Positions 11,502 through 21,449 of a DNA stretch of 64,000 bases are shown piece after piece. The first letter of the stretch is position 1. Each line of letters starts with the position of its first letter. The position numbers and the translations under genes are program-made. Origin of the DNA: Cynocephalus volans (Eukaryota; Chordata; Mammalia; Dermoptera; Cynocephalidae); NCBI RefSeq assembly GCF_027409185.1, contig NC_084467.1, positions 18,280,501 to 18,344,500 on the forward strand, in the 5' to 3' direction. The notes beneath the pieces were generated by a model, which was given only the letters and a program-made list of their open reading frames with translations, had not been told where the DNA came from and made no database searches.

Positions 11502-11502
<1 letters not shown>

Positions 11503-11532
<30 letters not shown>

Positions 11533-11680
11533 GACCGGTAAGGGGATCTCAACCCTTGGCTTGGTGTTGTCAGCACCATGCTCAGCCAGTGAGCTTACCA
11601 GCCATCCCTATATAGGATCCGAATCCGTGGCCTTGGTGTCATCAGCACCGCACTCTCCTGAGTGAGCCATGGGCTGGCCC
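11503..11680 (-). repeat. tRNA-derived SINE, type B
   Basis: Minus copy: T-run, TTTAAAGATGACCGGTAAGG, two reverse units, GGGCTGGCCC head. Flanks show a weak duplication (AAAATTGTT / AAATTCTGTT). Confidence 0.9.
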
Positions 11681-11824
11681 AAATTCTGTTGTCACAGCTT
11701 CTAACTGAAATAGGAAATGCCCATGGGAGGAGTGATACCTTAAAATGAAAAAGCTTGGGTTCTGATAGCTGCTGTTCAGTTTACTGTAGAGGGTACTAAC
11801 ATTAATAAAGTGCATGTATTTCAC

Positions 11825-12670
11825 AGGGCCTTAACCTTTAGTCTAGTAGCGCTATTGCCCTTAGATTAGAAGGACCACAGTCCTTAGATCAGGCTGTAAC
11901 TTAGCAGGATCTTTATCTTAGTAGGACCACAGTCCTCAGCTGTTAGAAGGGCCAAAGCCCTTTAGTTTAGGCTGTAACACAGTGGGGCCACAGCCCCGTA
12001 GTTTTAGCAAGGCCAAAGCCTTGTAGTTTGAGGAAGAACCTAAACTTTTTTGTAATGCACATAGAAGAGCTAAGATTGGGGAAAAAACAGAAAACTTTCA
12101 CAGGACTAAAAAGTCTCTGGTGTGGATATGAGAATTATAACACAGCATAAGTGCCTGCTCTAAGGGCAGATGCCCTTGGTGCAGCTAAACCTAATTATGG
12201 GAAAATATGTGTACTGAAAGCTTCAAGGCTACTCTGCCAATTAGCGGCTGGTTCCACATTTCACCTTCAACTGCTTAGCTTAAGTTTCCTAGGAAACTAA
12301 GGGTTGCCATAACAATCATCTCATTGGTTCTTTTGTATGTCACATAGCTTAGTTTTATGACTCCTTTGATGGTAAATTGCTTGAACTATTTTTAAGTTGC
12401 ACCTGCTTTAATAAAAATTGTTATGTAGCCAGTTTGTTTATGTTTTCACTATAACTGATTAACCACCTGTGTTTTCTGTAACTTTTTGCCTGGACAATAA
12501 AAAACTGAGAAAAGCCCTGAGTTGGGGTCATTTCCCAGGAATTCCTTCTCTCTTGAAGAAGTCATCTCCTGGGATTTAACCCCTTTGGGCCTCTCACTGC
12601 TCAGGAAAAATGGGCTTTGAGTAATCCTTTGTGTCTCCGTCTCCGTCACCCTGAGGCAGAGGTGACAGTT
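11825..12670 (+). repeat. Probable solo LTR with hairpin-repeat region
   Basis: The 5' part (11870-12023) carries five short inverted repeats. The 3' part has AATAAA at about 12410 and 12497, the latter followed by a TGAGAAAAGCCCTGAGTTGG stretch and CTCACTGCTCAGG, resembling an LTR R-U5 region. It ends near GAGGTGACA. No gag, pol or env sequence is seen beside it. Termini are approximate and the family was not recognised. A non-retroviral repeat is possible. Confidence 0.5.
11870..12023 (+). repeat. Array of five small hairpins
   Basis: Five inverted repeats with stems of 5-6 bp and 4-base loops CACA or CAAA: AAGGAC..GTCCTT (11870-11885), AGGAC..GTCCT (about 11923-11936), AAGGGC..GCCCTT (11947-11962), GGGGC..GCCCC (11984-11997) and CAAGGC..GCCTTG (12008-12023). 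Stem bases differ between units yet stay complementary. Linkers share GTTTAG and AGGCTGTAAC motifs. Confidence 0.85.
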
Positions 12671-13022
12671 TACCAATTGTGTGATTTTGGGGAATCACTG
12701 TTTGAGTCCGCTTTTCTTAAATGTCACTGCCCCCCTCCTTCATAGGGTTGTTGTTGGGTTCTTACATCTTATGTCTTCCCGTAACACCCATCTTTGGGAT
12801 CAGCAACCCAGGGCCTTGTTTGACTCTCTTCCCTTCATGACTTCTGCAGAGGACTCTCTTTGCCTTCTTCTCCCTCTAGTGGTATAATAGCAGCTATAAC
12901 AGCTGGGAGTTAAGGCAGAAACAAAGAGAACACGCTTTAAAAAAGCTGACCAAATGAAAGCCTCAAGTAAAACTGGTCAAAGGTATTAAAATTGTTGAAG
13001 TCAATATGATGTATAAATCTTA

Positions 13023-13300
13023 GTTTTTCTTCTTTTGGTGGCTGGCCAGTATGGGCATCCAAACCCTGGACCTTGGTGTTATAACACTACAGTTTTGTTT
13101 TTTTTAAAGATGACCAGTAAGGGGACCTTAACCCTTGGCATGGTGTTGTCAGCGCCACACTCAACCAGTGAGCTAACCAGCCATCCCTATATAGGATCCG
13201 AAACCATGGCCTTGCTGTTATCAGCACTGCACTCTCCCGAGTGAGCCACGGGCCAGCCCATAACACTACAGTTTAACCAGCTGAGCTAAATGACCAACCC
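13023..13300 (-). repeat. SINE type C, split by a type B insertion
   Basis: Outer minus-strand monomer: TTTTGGTGGCTGGCCAGTAT to GTGTTATAACACTACAG, then after the insertion AACCAGCTGAGCTAAATGAC. The inner SINE separates the two halves. Confidence 0.88.
13096..13259 (-). repeat. SINE type B nested in type C
   Basis: Minus-strand two-unit SINE whose target duplication ATAACACTACAGTTT (13081-13095 and 13260-13274) lies within the outer monomer. This proves the order of insertion. Confidence 0.93.
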
Positions 13301-13319
13301 TCCTACCCCCCACCCTTTT

Positions 13320-13352
13320 TTGGTTTTGGCGGCTGGCCAGTTCGGGGATCCA
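13320..13352 (-). repeat. SINE type C fragment
   Basis: Only the tail-proximal part remains: TTTTGGCGGCTGGCCAGTTC and GGGGATCC. It is truncated. Confidence 0.6.
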
Positions 13353-13374
13353 AAAATTTTATAGTTAAAGAGTA

Positions 13375-13555
13375 AATTTGGTGACTTGGCCATTAAACAA
13401 ATAGGTCTGTTTCCTGACACAGCCTCCCTGGGCCTTGATTTATTTATAAAATAGAAAAATAATAGTGTCAATCTCATAGGATGTTTTAAGAATTAAATTA
13501 AATCTTAGCACAAGGCCTGATACATGAAAAGATGCTGCAACTACTATTATTATTA
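13375..13555 (+). repeat. MIR SINE
   Basis: Diverged MIR pattern: GGCCTTGATTTATTTATAAA, AATAATAGTGTCAATCTCAT, AAGGCCTGATACATG. Confidence 0.55.
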
Positions 13556-13650
13556 ATAGCACCATAAAGCACCAAGACAGGTTGCCTCATTAACCCTGAC
13601 AATACTGCAAGGATGTTAATAATTTTGCTCAAGATCACAAAGTTAGTAAG

Positions 13651-13713
13651 TTTTGTTTTGTTTTTGTGGTGGCTGGCTAGTACAGGTATTGAACCCTGGA
13701 CCTTAGTGTTATC
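13651..13713 (-). repeat. SINE type C, partial
   Basis: GTGGTGGCTGGCTAGTACAG followed by a reverse B-box-like block and CCTTAGTGTTATC. The head half is missing. Confidence 0.7.
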
Positions 13714-13749
13714 AAAGTAAGTTCTGATATAGATTTAACTCCAAAGCCC

Positions 13750-14530
13750 ATAAGTTTAAAAAACAAAACACCACTTTTATTATGTACCATAACACCAATA
13801 CAGAAAAGTTCATGAAACATACATAATTTATAAAACAAACCACCCATAATGACCAAAAATAGAACCCTGCAACAGTCTTCCGTGTCCCTTCCATATCACA
13901 CCTCACTCTCTTCTCCTTGAGGTAACCACTAGCCTGAGTTTGATGATAATCACTTCCTAGCTTTTCTTTATAGTTTTGTGTCCTATGTGGAATTATACTG
14001 TTACTTTTGTATGACCTCTTTGGTCAACATTATGTTTATAAGACTTATCTATGTTTTATGTAGCACAGGTTGACTTTGTATGAAAATACCACAATTCATT
14101 CATTCTACTTTCAGAGTTTGGGTTATTTCTGGTTTTTGATATGTACAAATGATGCTGTCAGCATTCTTGTCTATGTATCCTGGTGCATGTGTCCAAAAGT
14201 TTCCCTAGGGTATAAATTTAAGGAGTGTCAATACTGTCATGGACTATATATGTACATATCTTCAAATTTACTAGGTAAACTGTTTTAAAAGTGGTTGTTC
14301 TAATTTACTGTCACCAACAGTATGTGAGTGTCCCCATGTCCTCCCTCACCAGCACTTCCCAGACATTTTTATTTCACCACTCACCAGTGTGGCATTTCAT
14401 TGTGGTATTGACATATATTTCCCTGATTACTAATGAAGCTGAGCACTTTTTCATATGTTTAGTAATCTTGAAATGTCCTCTTTTATGATGTGCTAATTCA
14501 CGATTCAAGTCTTTTCCCCAGTTTTCTACT
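13750..14530 (-). repeat. Old L1 fragment (antisense)
   Basis: The plus strand reads as the reverse complement of a typical L1M segment: GGGTTATTTCTGGTTTTTGA, CAACAGTATGTGAGTGTCCC, TGTGGCATTTCATTGTGGTA and CTAATGAAGCTGAGCACTTT. It is diverged, with no open frame. Confidence 0.55.
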
Positions 14531-15057
14531 TCCATCTATGCCTCATGAGGAGTTCTTGATCAATAAAGGTCCAAACAGCACAGTGCAGAGAGGGAGGACA
14601 GATACCAAGGTGATTTCTCTTTGAAATACCCAAGATGCTAACTAAACAGAGCTGTCCACAGGGTAGGGCTTAATAAGTGCATGCTGATTGATTAGTACAG
14701 GTCTATAAGCCTTACCCGTAATTCCAAAACCCAAAGTTCTGAAAACCAAGAGTTTTTTAATGTTTGGTATAAAATTCATTTGGAGGCAAAACCTAAAGAT
14801 GAAGCTACTAGTAGTTATTTATCAGTATTTCCTGTAGAAATATTAATGTGTTTTATTATGGATGCTGCTCCAGACCCTGCTGAGGAATAACAACATGACA
14901 TACAGTATAAGTACCCATACCCCAGAGTAGTTTTCTAAAATCTGAAAATTTCTGAATTCCTGAACATGTCTGGCCACAAAGATACTGAATGCAGGACTCT
15001 GGACCTACTATTTAGTGAATTCTTGTAGTGTTTCCAGCACCATGAATAAATGCTTTA

Positions 15058-15182
15058 GGGGCTGAGCCCGTGGCGCACTCGGTAGCGTGCTGCGCTAGCA
15101 GCGCGGCGTCGCTCCCGCCACCGCGGGTTCGGATCCTATATAAGGATGACCGGTGCACTCACTGGCTGAGCGCCGGTCACGG

Positions 15183-15212
<30 letters not shown>
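15058..15212 (+). repeat. tRNA-derived SINE, type A
   Basis: GGGGCTGAGCCCGTGGCGCA head, second half ending GCGCCGGTCACGG, then about 30 A. Exact target duplication AATAAATGCTTTA at 15045-15057 and 15213-15225. Confidence 0.94.
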
Positions 15213-15216
<4 letters not shown>

Positions 15217-15239
15217 AATGCTTTACATACATAATAGAA

Positions 15240-15360
15240 CTGTTGTAAAGATTAAATAAAGTAGGTATTACTAGCCCTTTCCATTTTATAGAGACATCAG
15301 GGGCTTGGACAGGCTAAGTAACTTGCCTAGTCATAGAGCAGACCTGAGATTCAAGTTCAT
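15240..15360 (-). repeat. MIR SINE
   Basis: CATTTTATAGAGACATCAGG, AGGCTAAGTAACTTGCCTAG and AGCAGACCTGAGATTCAA match the MIR core. It is truncated at both ends. Confidence 0.6.
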
Positions 15361-15460
15361 TGAAATTAATATATTCTGCAAAATGCATACATAGCATATT
15401 TGAGAACACCTGATACTAATAATAATTAAAAAGTATCATCAATACATACTTAAAAGTAGT

Positions 15461-15567
15461 GGGGCTGGCCAGTTAGCTCAGTTGGTTAGAACACAGCCTT
15501 ATAATACCAAGGTCACGGGTTTGGATCCCCAGACCAGATAGCTGCCAAAATAAATACACAAATAAAT
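15461..15567 (+). repeat. tRNA-derived SINE, type C
   Basis: GGGCTGGCCAGTTAGCTCAG is almost identical to the tRNA-Ile 5' half. The B box is present, with an AAAT-rich tail. Imperfect target duplication TAAAAGTAGT / TAAAAGCAGT. Confidence 0.93.
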
Positions 15568-15679
15568 AAAAGCAGTAAATCAGTGAGTCTAACTGAATGC
15601 TTGCAGCACATTTGCTGGGAAACGTGATTGAGATGGATTAGTCACAGTAAAGCAGAGCTAGAAAGAAACTCAAAGAGCA

Positions 15680-15765
15680 TGTAGTGAACTATTTTTGGAG
15701 ATTAGAACACTGAAGTTTAGAGAGGTTAAAGGATGTGCCCAAGGTCTCACAGCCAGCCAGTCTAA
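15680..15765 (-). repeat. MIR core fragment
   Basis: AGTTTAGAGAGGTTAAAGGA and GCCCAAGGTCTCACAGCCAG are typical MIR core words. Confidence 0.55.
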
Positions 15766-15769
15766 TGAA

Positions 15770-16925
15770 AAACTTGAAAATGTTAATTTTAGTCTGCTGA
15801 ACTTACACAGGACTTCCTGACATGTGCAATATCAACAATCAGATCTCATCTTGCATTCTTCTCGTGGACTTCTAAGAAATTGTTAATTGCTGAAGAATTC
15901 AATATTTAAAGCAAACAAATTACAAAAACTTCCAAATCTTCCTTTCTCACTTTGCAAACTTACATATTCTTACCTCCAGTCTTATAGGATGTGATGTTTT
16001 CTTGTCCAAGGTCAACTGCTTCTCAGGGCCTTCCATCCCATTCACTCCCATCTTCTCCAGAGCCTGGATTCAGCGATCATCCCCTCTCCTATTTTCAACC
16101 TTCTCATTTTCAATTGGCCCTCCCAACCTTTGAAGAAAAAAAAAAGCCCCCTCCCTCCACTACCTTGTAGTTAACCTTGTTTCCCCTCTCTACCCTTTCT
16201 CAGCAAGCTTAAGAGTAGTTCTCACTGCTCCACTTTCCCACCTCCCACTTATTCCTCAATTTGCCAACAGTTTTCTTTCCCTCCCACTGTTCCTCCAAAA
16301 TTGCTTGGCAAAGGTCCATCTATTGCCAATTACCATAGGCACATCACAATCATCTTTCTCATACTCTCCCGCTGTATTTGGTACTGTTTACTACTCCCCT
16401 CTTGAAATATGGGTTTAGTGTTGTTATTTCCTAATTCTCCTGGAGTTTTATCTCAACCTTGAGATTCAGACTACATGCAGATAGACAGATTTCCAAGTCC
16501 AATTTTCCAATATCTCCAGAAACACACCATACTAATAGTGTTCAAATTCCTTAGTTGCTCCTCTTGAGTCCAGGCCTGCTCCTGCATTCCTCATCTCAGT
16601 AAACAGTTATTACTTACCAGATAATCTAACTAGAAACCTGGTGGTAATGCCAGACTCCTTCCCCTGCCTCCAAATAAATCCCCAATTCCTGCCTTTACCT
16701 TATCAAATAAGCCCAAAAGAGGAGGAAGAGAATACCCTCTTCAGTTCAGCAAATATTTATTGAGCATCCTATACACACTTAAAACGTACTAGAATTCACC
16801 TTGGGATAGATGCTACCCCCTCCCCCACTGTTTAAAAATACTGTCTGCAAACTGAACGATTTATTTACATTTAGGTCAAAATGCTTTTGGAGAAATCACT
16901 ATAGAGTATTAAAATGTATCAGGAA
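15770..16925. other. Unique intergenic sequence
   Basis: Pyrimidine-rich on the plus strand (16130-16300) with no exon or repeat that I recognise. Confidence 0.45.
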
Positions 16926-16943
16926 TCATAAATAGGCATTACT

Positions 16944-17075
16944 GGGCCGAGCCCGTGGCGCACTCCGTAGCGTGTTGCGCTGGGAGCGCGGCGACGCTCC
17001 CGCCGCGGGTTCGGATCCTATATAAGAATGACTGGTGCACTCACTGGCTGAGTGCCGGTCACGAAAAAGACAAAA

Positions 17076-17104
<29 letters not shown>
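16944..17104 (+). repeat. tRNA-derived SINE, type A, with AAAT tail
   Basis: GGGCCGAGCCCGTGGCGCAC head, GCCGGTCACGAAAAAGAC end and an (AAAT)n microsatellite tail. Exact target duplication AAATAGGCATTACT at 16930-16943 and 17105-17118. Confidence 0.94.
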
Positions 17105-17106
<2 letters not shown>

Positions 17107-17199
17107 ATAGGCATTACTAAGTTTGCAGGTAAAGGGTCAGCTTTATAAACTTGATCTAGTAGAATAGTAAATAGCCTCAAATTCGTCCAAAGTTTCAGC

Positions 17200-17585
17200 A
17201 GTCAGCCTCCAAGATTGCTCACCTCCTGGTAGGGTGGACCTATGTGATCAATGGGATATTGTGGAAATGATGGAGGCTTGCTAGATTATTCACTTTGAGG
17301 GGAAGCTAGCTGCATGTTATGGCAATACTCAATCATCAGTCCCTGAAGAGATGATCTGCTTGGCTAGAAACTGAGGTTTCCTGCTAACAACTAGCACTAA
17401 TCGTCAGGCAAATCCTCCAACCCCCAGGTCAAGTCTGCAGATGACTACAACCTCCTAAGAGTCTCAGCAAGAATCACTCAGCTAAGCCACTCTTGAATTC
17501 CTGACCCAGAGTAACTGAATGGGATAATAAATGTTTAGGCTGGTGAGTTTTGGGGGTAATTTGTTATGCAGCAATAGATAATACA
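17200..17585 (+). repeat. MLT1-like MaLR LTR (diverged)
   Basis: Blocks GACCTATGTGATCAATGGGA, CAGATGACTACAACCTCCTA, CAGCTAAGCCACTCTTGAAT, GATAATAAATGTTTAGG and GGGGTAATTTGTTATGCAGC follow the 3' half of an MLT1-type LTR or a close relative. Confidence 0.55.
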
Positions 17586-17589
17586 TAAA

Positions 17590-18560
17590 GAACTCCCAAG
17601 CCACATAAAAACCTGTTCATGAAAATTTTGTCCTGCAATTTTATTTATTGAGATGGGGAAAGCAATTAAGGGCTCTTGGCTCTGAATAGCCAAAAAGAGG
17701 TTGAAAATACCTGTCATAAGAAGCTACTGTGAAAAGCACTCATAAATCAATCTTTGTAGGACAATTGACAACTCCAATGATGATGTACAGAAGTTGGGCC
17801 CTAGAATATACCAAGTAATTCACTTTTTAAAAACTGAGGACCAAACCAACTACCTTGCACTTCCACTAAAAATTTCAACTAATGATCACAAGTTAGAGTC
17901 ACACAGGAACTAAGGGAAGAAAAGATACCCACACTCAGACTCCTGCTGTCCCCTTCTCCTCATTACTTGCCACATGCTTAGGTTTTTAGACCATTTTTGG
18001 CAAAGGAGATGGGAGTAAATAACATACCAATTTGCCTTTATATCCATATTTCCTACTCCTTTCACTCCAGGCACCACTGAGTCAAGCCAGACAAAACCAA
18101 CTGCCAGTCAAGAGAATCATACCTTCCTAAAAACTGCTTCTGTACCTCTTAACATAGTCCTATTTTTCATACAGATCACATTGTTTTTGACTTAAAAATC
18201 TCTCACTTAATTGGTAATTATGAGGGCAGGGGTCTTGTTTTGTTCCTTTTTTTATACCCAAGGCACATGATAGCTGTTCAGTGTAGGATAACTAGTATAT
18301 ATCCTGTTATTTACAACATCAGTATTTTAGTTCCTTCTGCTTCATCATTTAAAAATACACCCTTCTTATTTCTAAAATCCTACCTTATTTCAAGTAGCAC
18401 CTCCAAGAAATCTTTTCCAATTTCTACAGCCTCCAACCCCCATCACATTACCTCATACAAAATGAAAGTAATCTCTAACTAATCTGAGCCCATACAGATC
18501 TTTAAGCTACACTTCTCTCTCTTTCTGACATTATACTTGCTTTTGCCCACCTAGTCTTTG
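17590..18560. other. Unique intergenic sequence
   Basis: Nothing recognised. Short ORFs on both strands lack domains. Confidence 0.4.
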
Positions 18561-18572
18561 CTATCAAACTGT

Positions 18573-18685
18573 GGGGCTGGTCGGTTAGCTCAGCTGGTCA
18601 GAGTATGGTGTTATGACACCAAGGTCAAGGGTTCGATCCCCATACCAGCCAGCTGCCAAAAAAAAGAAAGAAAGAAAAGAAAAAG
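18573..18685 (+). repeat. tRNA-derived SINE, type C
   Basis: GGGCTGGTCGGTTAGCTCAG head, an intact GGTTCGATCCCC B box and an A/G-rich tail. Target duplication AAACTGTG on both sides. Confidence 0.92.
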
Positions 18686-19224
18686 AAACTGTGAACCAAA
18701 GAATCTGGATCTTCTACAATTCCACAATAAGTGAAATCTTAGTTCAAAGAATAAAGGGATTAAGTTCAGGAGTCCCATTCTCCTGGAAGTCTTCCTTGAA
18801 TCTGCTCTCTCCTTTGGTCTATCCTAAAGTTCACTACAATACATTTAATCATTTACGTATATGCTTCTTCCAGTATACCCTTCATTCTCTGAAGGCACCT
18901 ACAAATGGTCGAAATGTTTCTTTATAGAACACTATCAAAGATCTTTGCTAATACTCTGCCAATATGGGCATTCTCAACTTGGAGCCGCTTCTTTTCTTCT
19001 AAAAATAAATATTTTCTTTCTCTTTAGATATCAAACACATCAATTTACATGAAGAATTCAAAGGCTAGAATAATAAGCCCAGGTGCAGTAAGACTAATGT
19101 TAGAACATTTTAGGCACCAAGGCGCTGTGAAAGCCAAAAGAACCCCATCTTCTTTGCTGCTGGTCAGACTTTGCCAGCTGAACTCAGCTAAAGTCCATAT
19201 TCTTGTTTTCTTTATAGGAAAATG

Positions 19225-19278
19225 TAATCTAGAGCCTACTATTCAGCATCACCTGGGTGCCTGTTAGAAATGCAGACT
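19225..19278 (+). repeat. MER20-like hAT element, left part
   Basis: ATTCAGCATCACCTGGGTGC and CTGTTAGAAATGCAGACTC are typical of MER20-type elements. The second half resumes at 19790 after an L1 insertion. Confidence 0.55.
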
Positions 19279-19788
19279 CTTGAATGGTACAGCCACTTTA
19301 GAAAAGTTTCACAGCTCCTCAAAATATTAAAGTTACCACAGGACCCAACAATTCCAATCCTAGGTATATTCCCAAAGAAATGAAAACATACGTTCACACA
19401 AAATCTTGTATATGAATGGAATGTTATTCAACCATAAAAAGGAATGAAGTACTGATACATGATACAACATGGATAAACCCTGAAAACATATTAAGTGAAA
19501 AAAGCCAGTTACAGAAGTCCACATAATGTATAATTCCATTAAGAAATGTCCAGAATAGGTAAATCAAAGTAGATTCATAGTTGCTAGAGGTCAGAGAGAG
19601 GGAAGGAGGGTGAAAGGGAGTGATATGTACAACGGTTTTTTTTTTGGCATGATGAAAATGTCCTAAAATTAGACAGTTATAACAGCTGCACAAGTCTGCA
19701 TGCTAAAAACCACTTAATTGTATACTTTTAAAGAGTGAATTTCATGGTATGTGAATTATCAAACTGTTATTTAAAAAAAAAAAGAAAT
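19279..19788 (+). repeat. L1 3'-end fragment inserted in a MER20-like element
   Basis: ACAGCCACTTTAGAAAAG, AATTCCAATCCTAGGTATAT, CAACCATAAAAAGGAATGAA, ATACAACATGGATAAACC and TTAATTGTATACTTTTAAAG are in L1M 3' order, ending in an A-rich tail. Both flanks have GAAATnCAnACTCT-like sequence, consistent with a target duplication. Confidence 0.75.
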
Positions 19789-19892
19789 TCAAATTCTCAG
19801 GCTGACCCCAGACCTACTGAATCAAAATCTGCATTTTAACAAGATCCCCAGGTGATTCACATACATTGAAGTTTGAGAAGCAATGATCTAAA
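19789..19892 (+). repeat. MER20-like hAT element, right part
   Basis: ACCTACTGAATCAAAATCTG, CAAGATCCCCAGGTGATTC and GAAGTTTGAGAAGCAATG complete the element begun at 19225. Confidence 0.6.
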
Positions 19893-20232
19893 ATAAATAT
19901 GGTAAAAATTATTCCTCTGGTTAATTTCATTATTCACAGAATAGTTCACTTGATTTCACTAGGGCAGATTTTTTCTGCCATAATTGCTGGAGATATATAA
20001 TCAAACACTGATCACATTAATTTTACAACTTCTGATTTTCCCCTCAAAAATCTGCAAAGCCTTGGCATATGTATTTTTTAAACTCAACAGTACTAGGTAT
20101 ATAGTAGGTGCTCTCACTTTAAACCACCAGCTTTGAAGAGGGTGGCAATAACATACATAAGGTGAACAAATTAGATACTGAATCTAATGGAAAATGAGAC
20201 AAAAAAAACACCCCATTCACTTCAGAAAACAG

Positions 20233-20238
20233 TTTATT
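20233..20238 (-). terminator. Candidate poly(A) signal of an unknown minus-strand transcript
   Basis: TTTATT on the plus strand is AATAAA on the minus strand. It is followed on the minus strand by GTGAATGGGGTGTTTTTTTT, a classic GT/T-rich downstream element. Repeat-poor sequence lies upstream of it (20240-25200). No known gene is assigned. Confidence 0.5.
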
Positions 20239-20719
20239 AAAGATAAAATCAGATTTACAGAAGTATTAAACAATAGGGGGTAGAGGTATAGAGGCTTCAA
20301 ATAAACTATGCATACGACAGGGAGTAAATCACCTACCTGAGGTTCTCACAGCAGTTTTTCTTTACCTCTGCACAAAGCCTAATAAATATTTTAAAGAATC
20401 CTAGGAAAAGCTTCAGCAGTCACATTTTCTCATGATTTAGCAGCTACAGAAAATGTCCACATTCCAAAAAGAAAAAGGGATGGACCCGAGGGAAAAGGCA
20501 CTAAATATAACTGTGATAAGTTCTGCTTCTTCTGTCCTAGTTCTTTACATTCTGTGGAGGGAAAAGGGGGGAGGGTCACCATGTAAAATGACTGTCTTGG
20601 AGCCTGGAGGTGAAGAAAGGGAATTTTGGGCTTTCTAAAAAGACTAATTTTATTCAGAATTTGGAATGCTTTATGGGTACTCTTAGCCAGGTACTGCATA
20701 TAAATATCACACCCAAATT

Positions 20720-20928
20720 AAGAGAACAGGCTCTGTAAGAAGCCTGAATTCAAATACTGGTCCTAAATTATAGTTTTGCAAATTTAGGCCAAGTTAACTT
20801 CTCCACTTTCTTTAGAAAATAGGCTTTTATAACAGTACGTACCTCACAGGATAGTTGTTATGAGGATTAAAAAAATACACACAAAGAGCCTAGTACCTGG
20901 CACGTACGATTTAGTAAATGTTATTTAC
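20720..20928 (+). repeat. MIR SINE
   Basis: GCCTGAATTCAAATACTGGT, GCCAAGTTAACTTCTCCAC, GTACGTACCTCACAGGATAG, TATGAGGATTAAA and CCTAGTACCTGGCACGTACG follow the MIR consensus end to end. Confidence 0.75.
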
Positions 20929-20953
20929 AAACACACACACACACACACACACA
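20929..20953. repeat. (CA)n microsatellite
   Basis: About 12 CA units, growing from the end of the MIR. Confidence 0.95.
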
Positions 20954-21271
20954 ATCTTTCACACAGAATTTGTCATGTTCAGATTAACATACTAGTTATT
21001 AGAATTGTTGATGGGGAAATGAAATTAGCCTCATCTGATCAGATTTGGATTCCCTAAACTAGAATTCTACCTATATTGTATCAATAAAAATGAATTCCTT
21101 GAGAACATCAACTTGTGTGCTAGTCCATCTTTGTATTCCAGAGCCTGGCATGACACTTATTATACAGGTGTGTAATAAACGTGGAAAAACGTATTCCTAG
21201 TAATTTCGGACTTATCTACAAAACCAATATAGGTGGATGGTAACAGAGGCCATTAAAAAACTGTAATTTTA

Positions 21272-21436
21272 GGGCCGGCCCGTGGCTCACTCGGGAGAGT
21301 GTGGTGCTGATAACACCCAGGCCACGGGTTCGGATCCCATATAGGGATGGCCGGTTCGCTCACTGGCTGAGCGCGGTGCTGACAACACCAAGTCAAGGGT
21401 TGAGATCCCCTTACCGGTCATCTTTAAAAAAAAAAA
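21272..21436 (+). repeat. tRNA-derived SINE, type B
   Basis: Near-consensus two-unit copy (GGGCCGGCCCGTGGCTCACT head). Exact target duplication TGTAATTTTA at 21262-21271 and 21437-21446. It is the only SINE in 20.2-25.9 kb. Confidence 0.95.
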
Positions 21437-21449
21437 TGTAATTTTACTC

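Noticed and set aside
15461..15567. Functional tRNA-Ile genes (A and B boxes visible)
   Set aside because: The acceptor stems do not pair, A-rich tails and target duplications are present, and the same unit recurs many times. They are SINEs.
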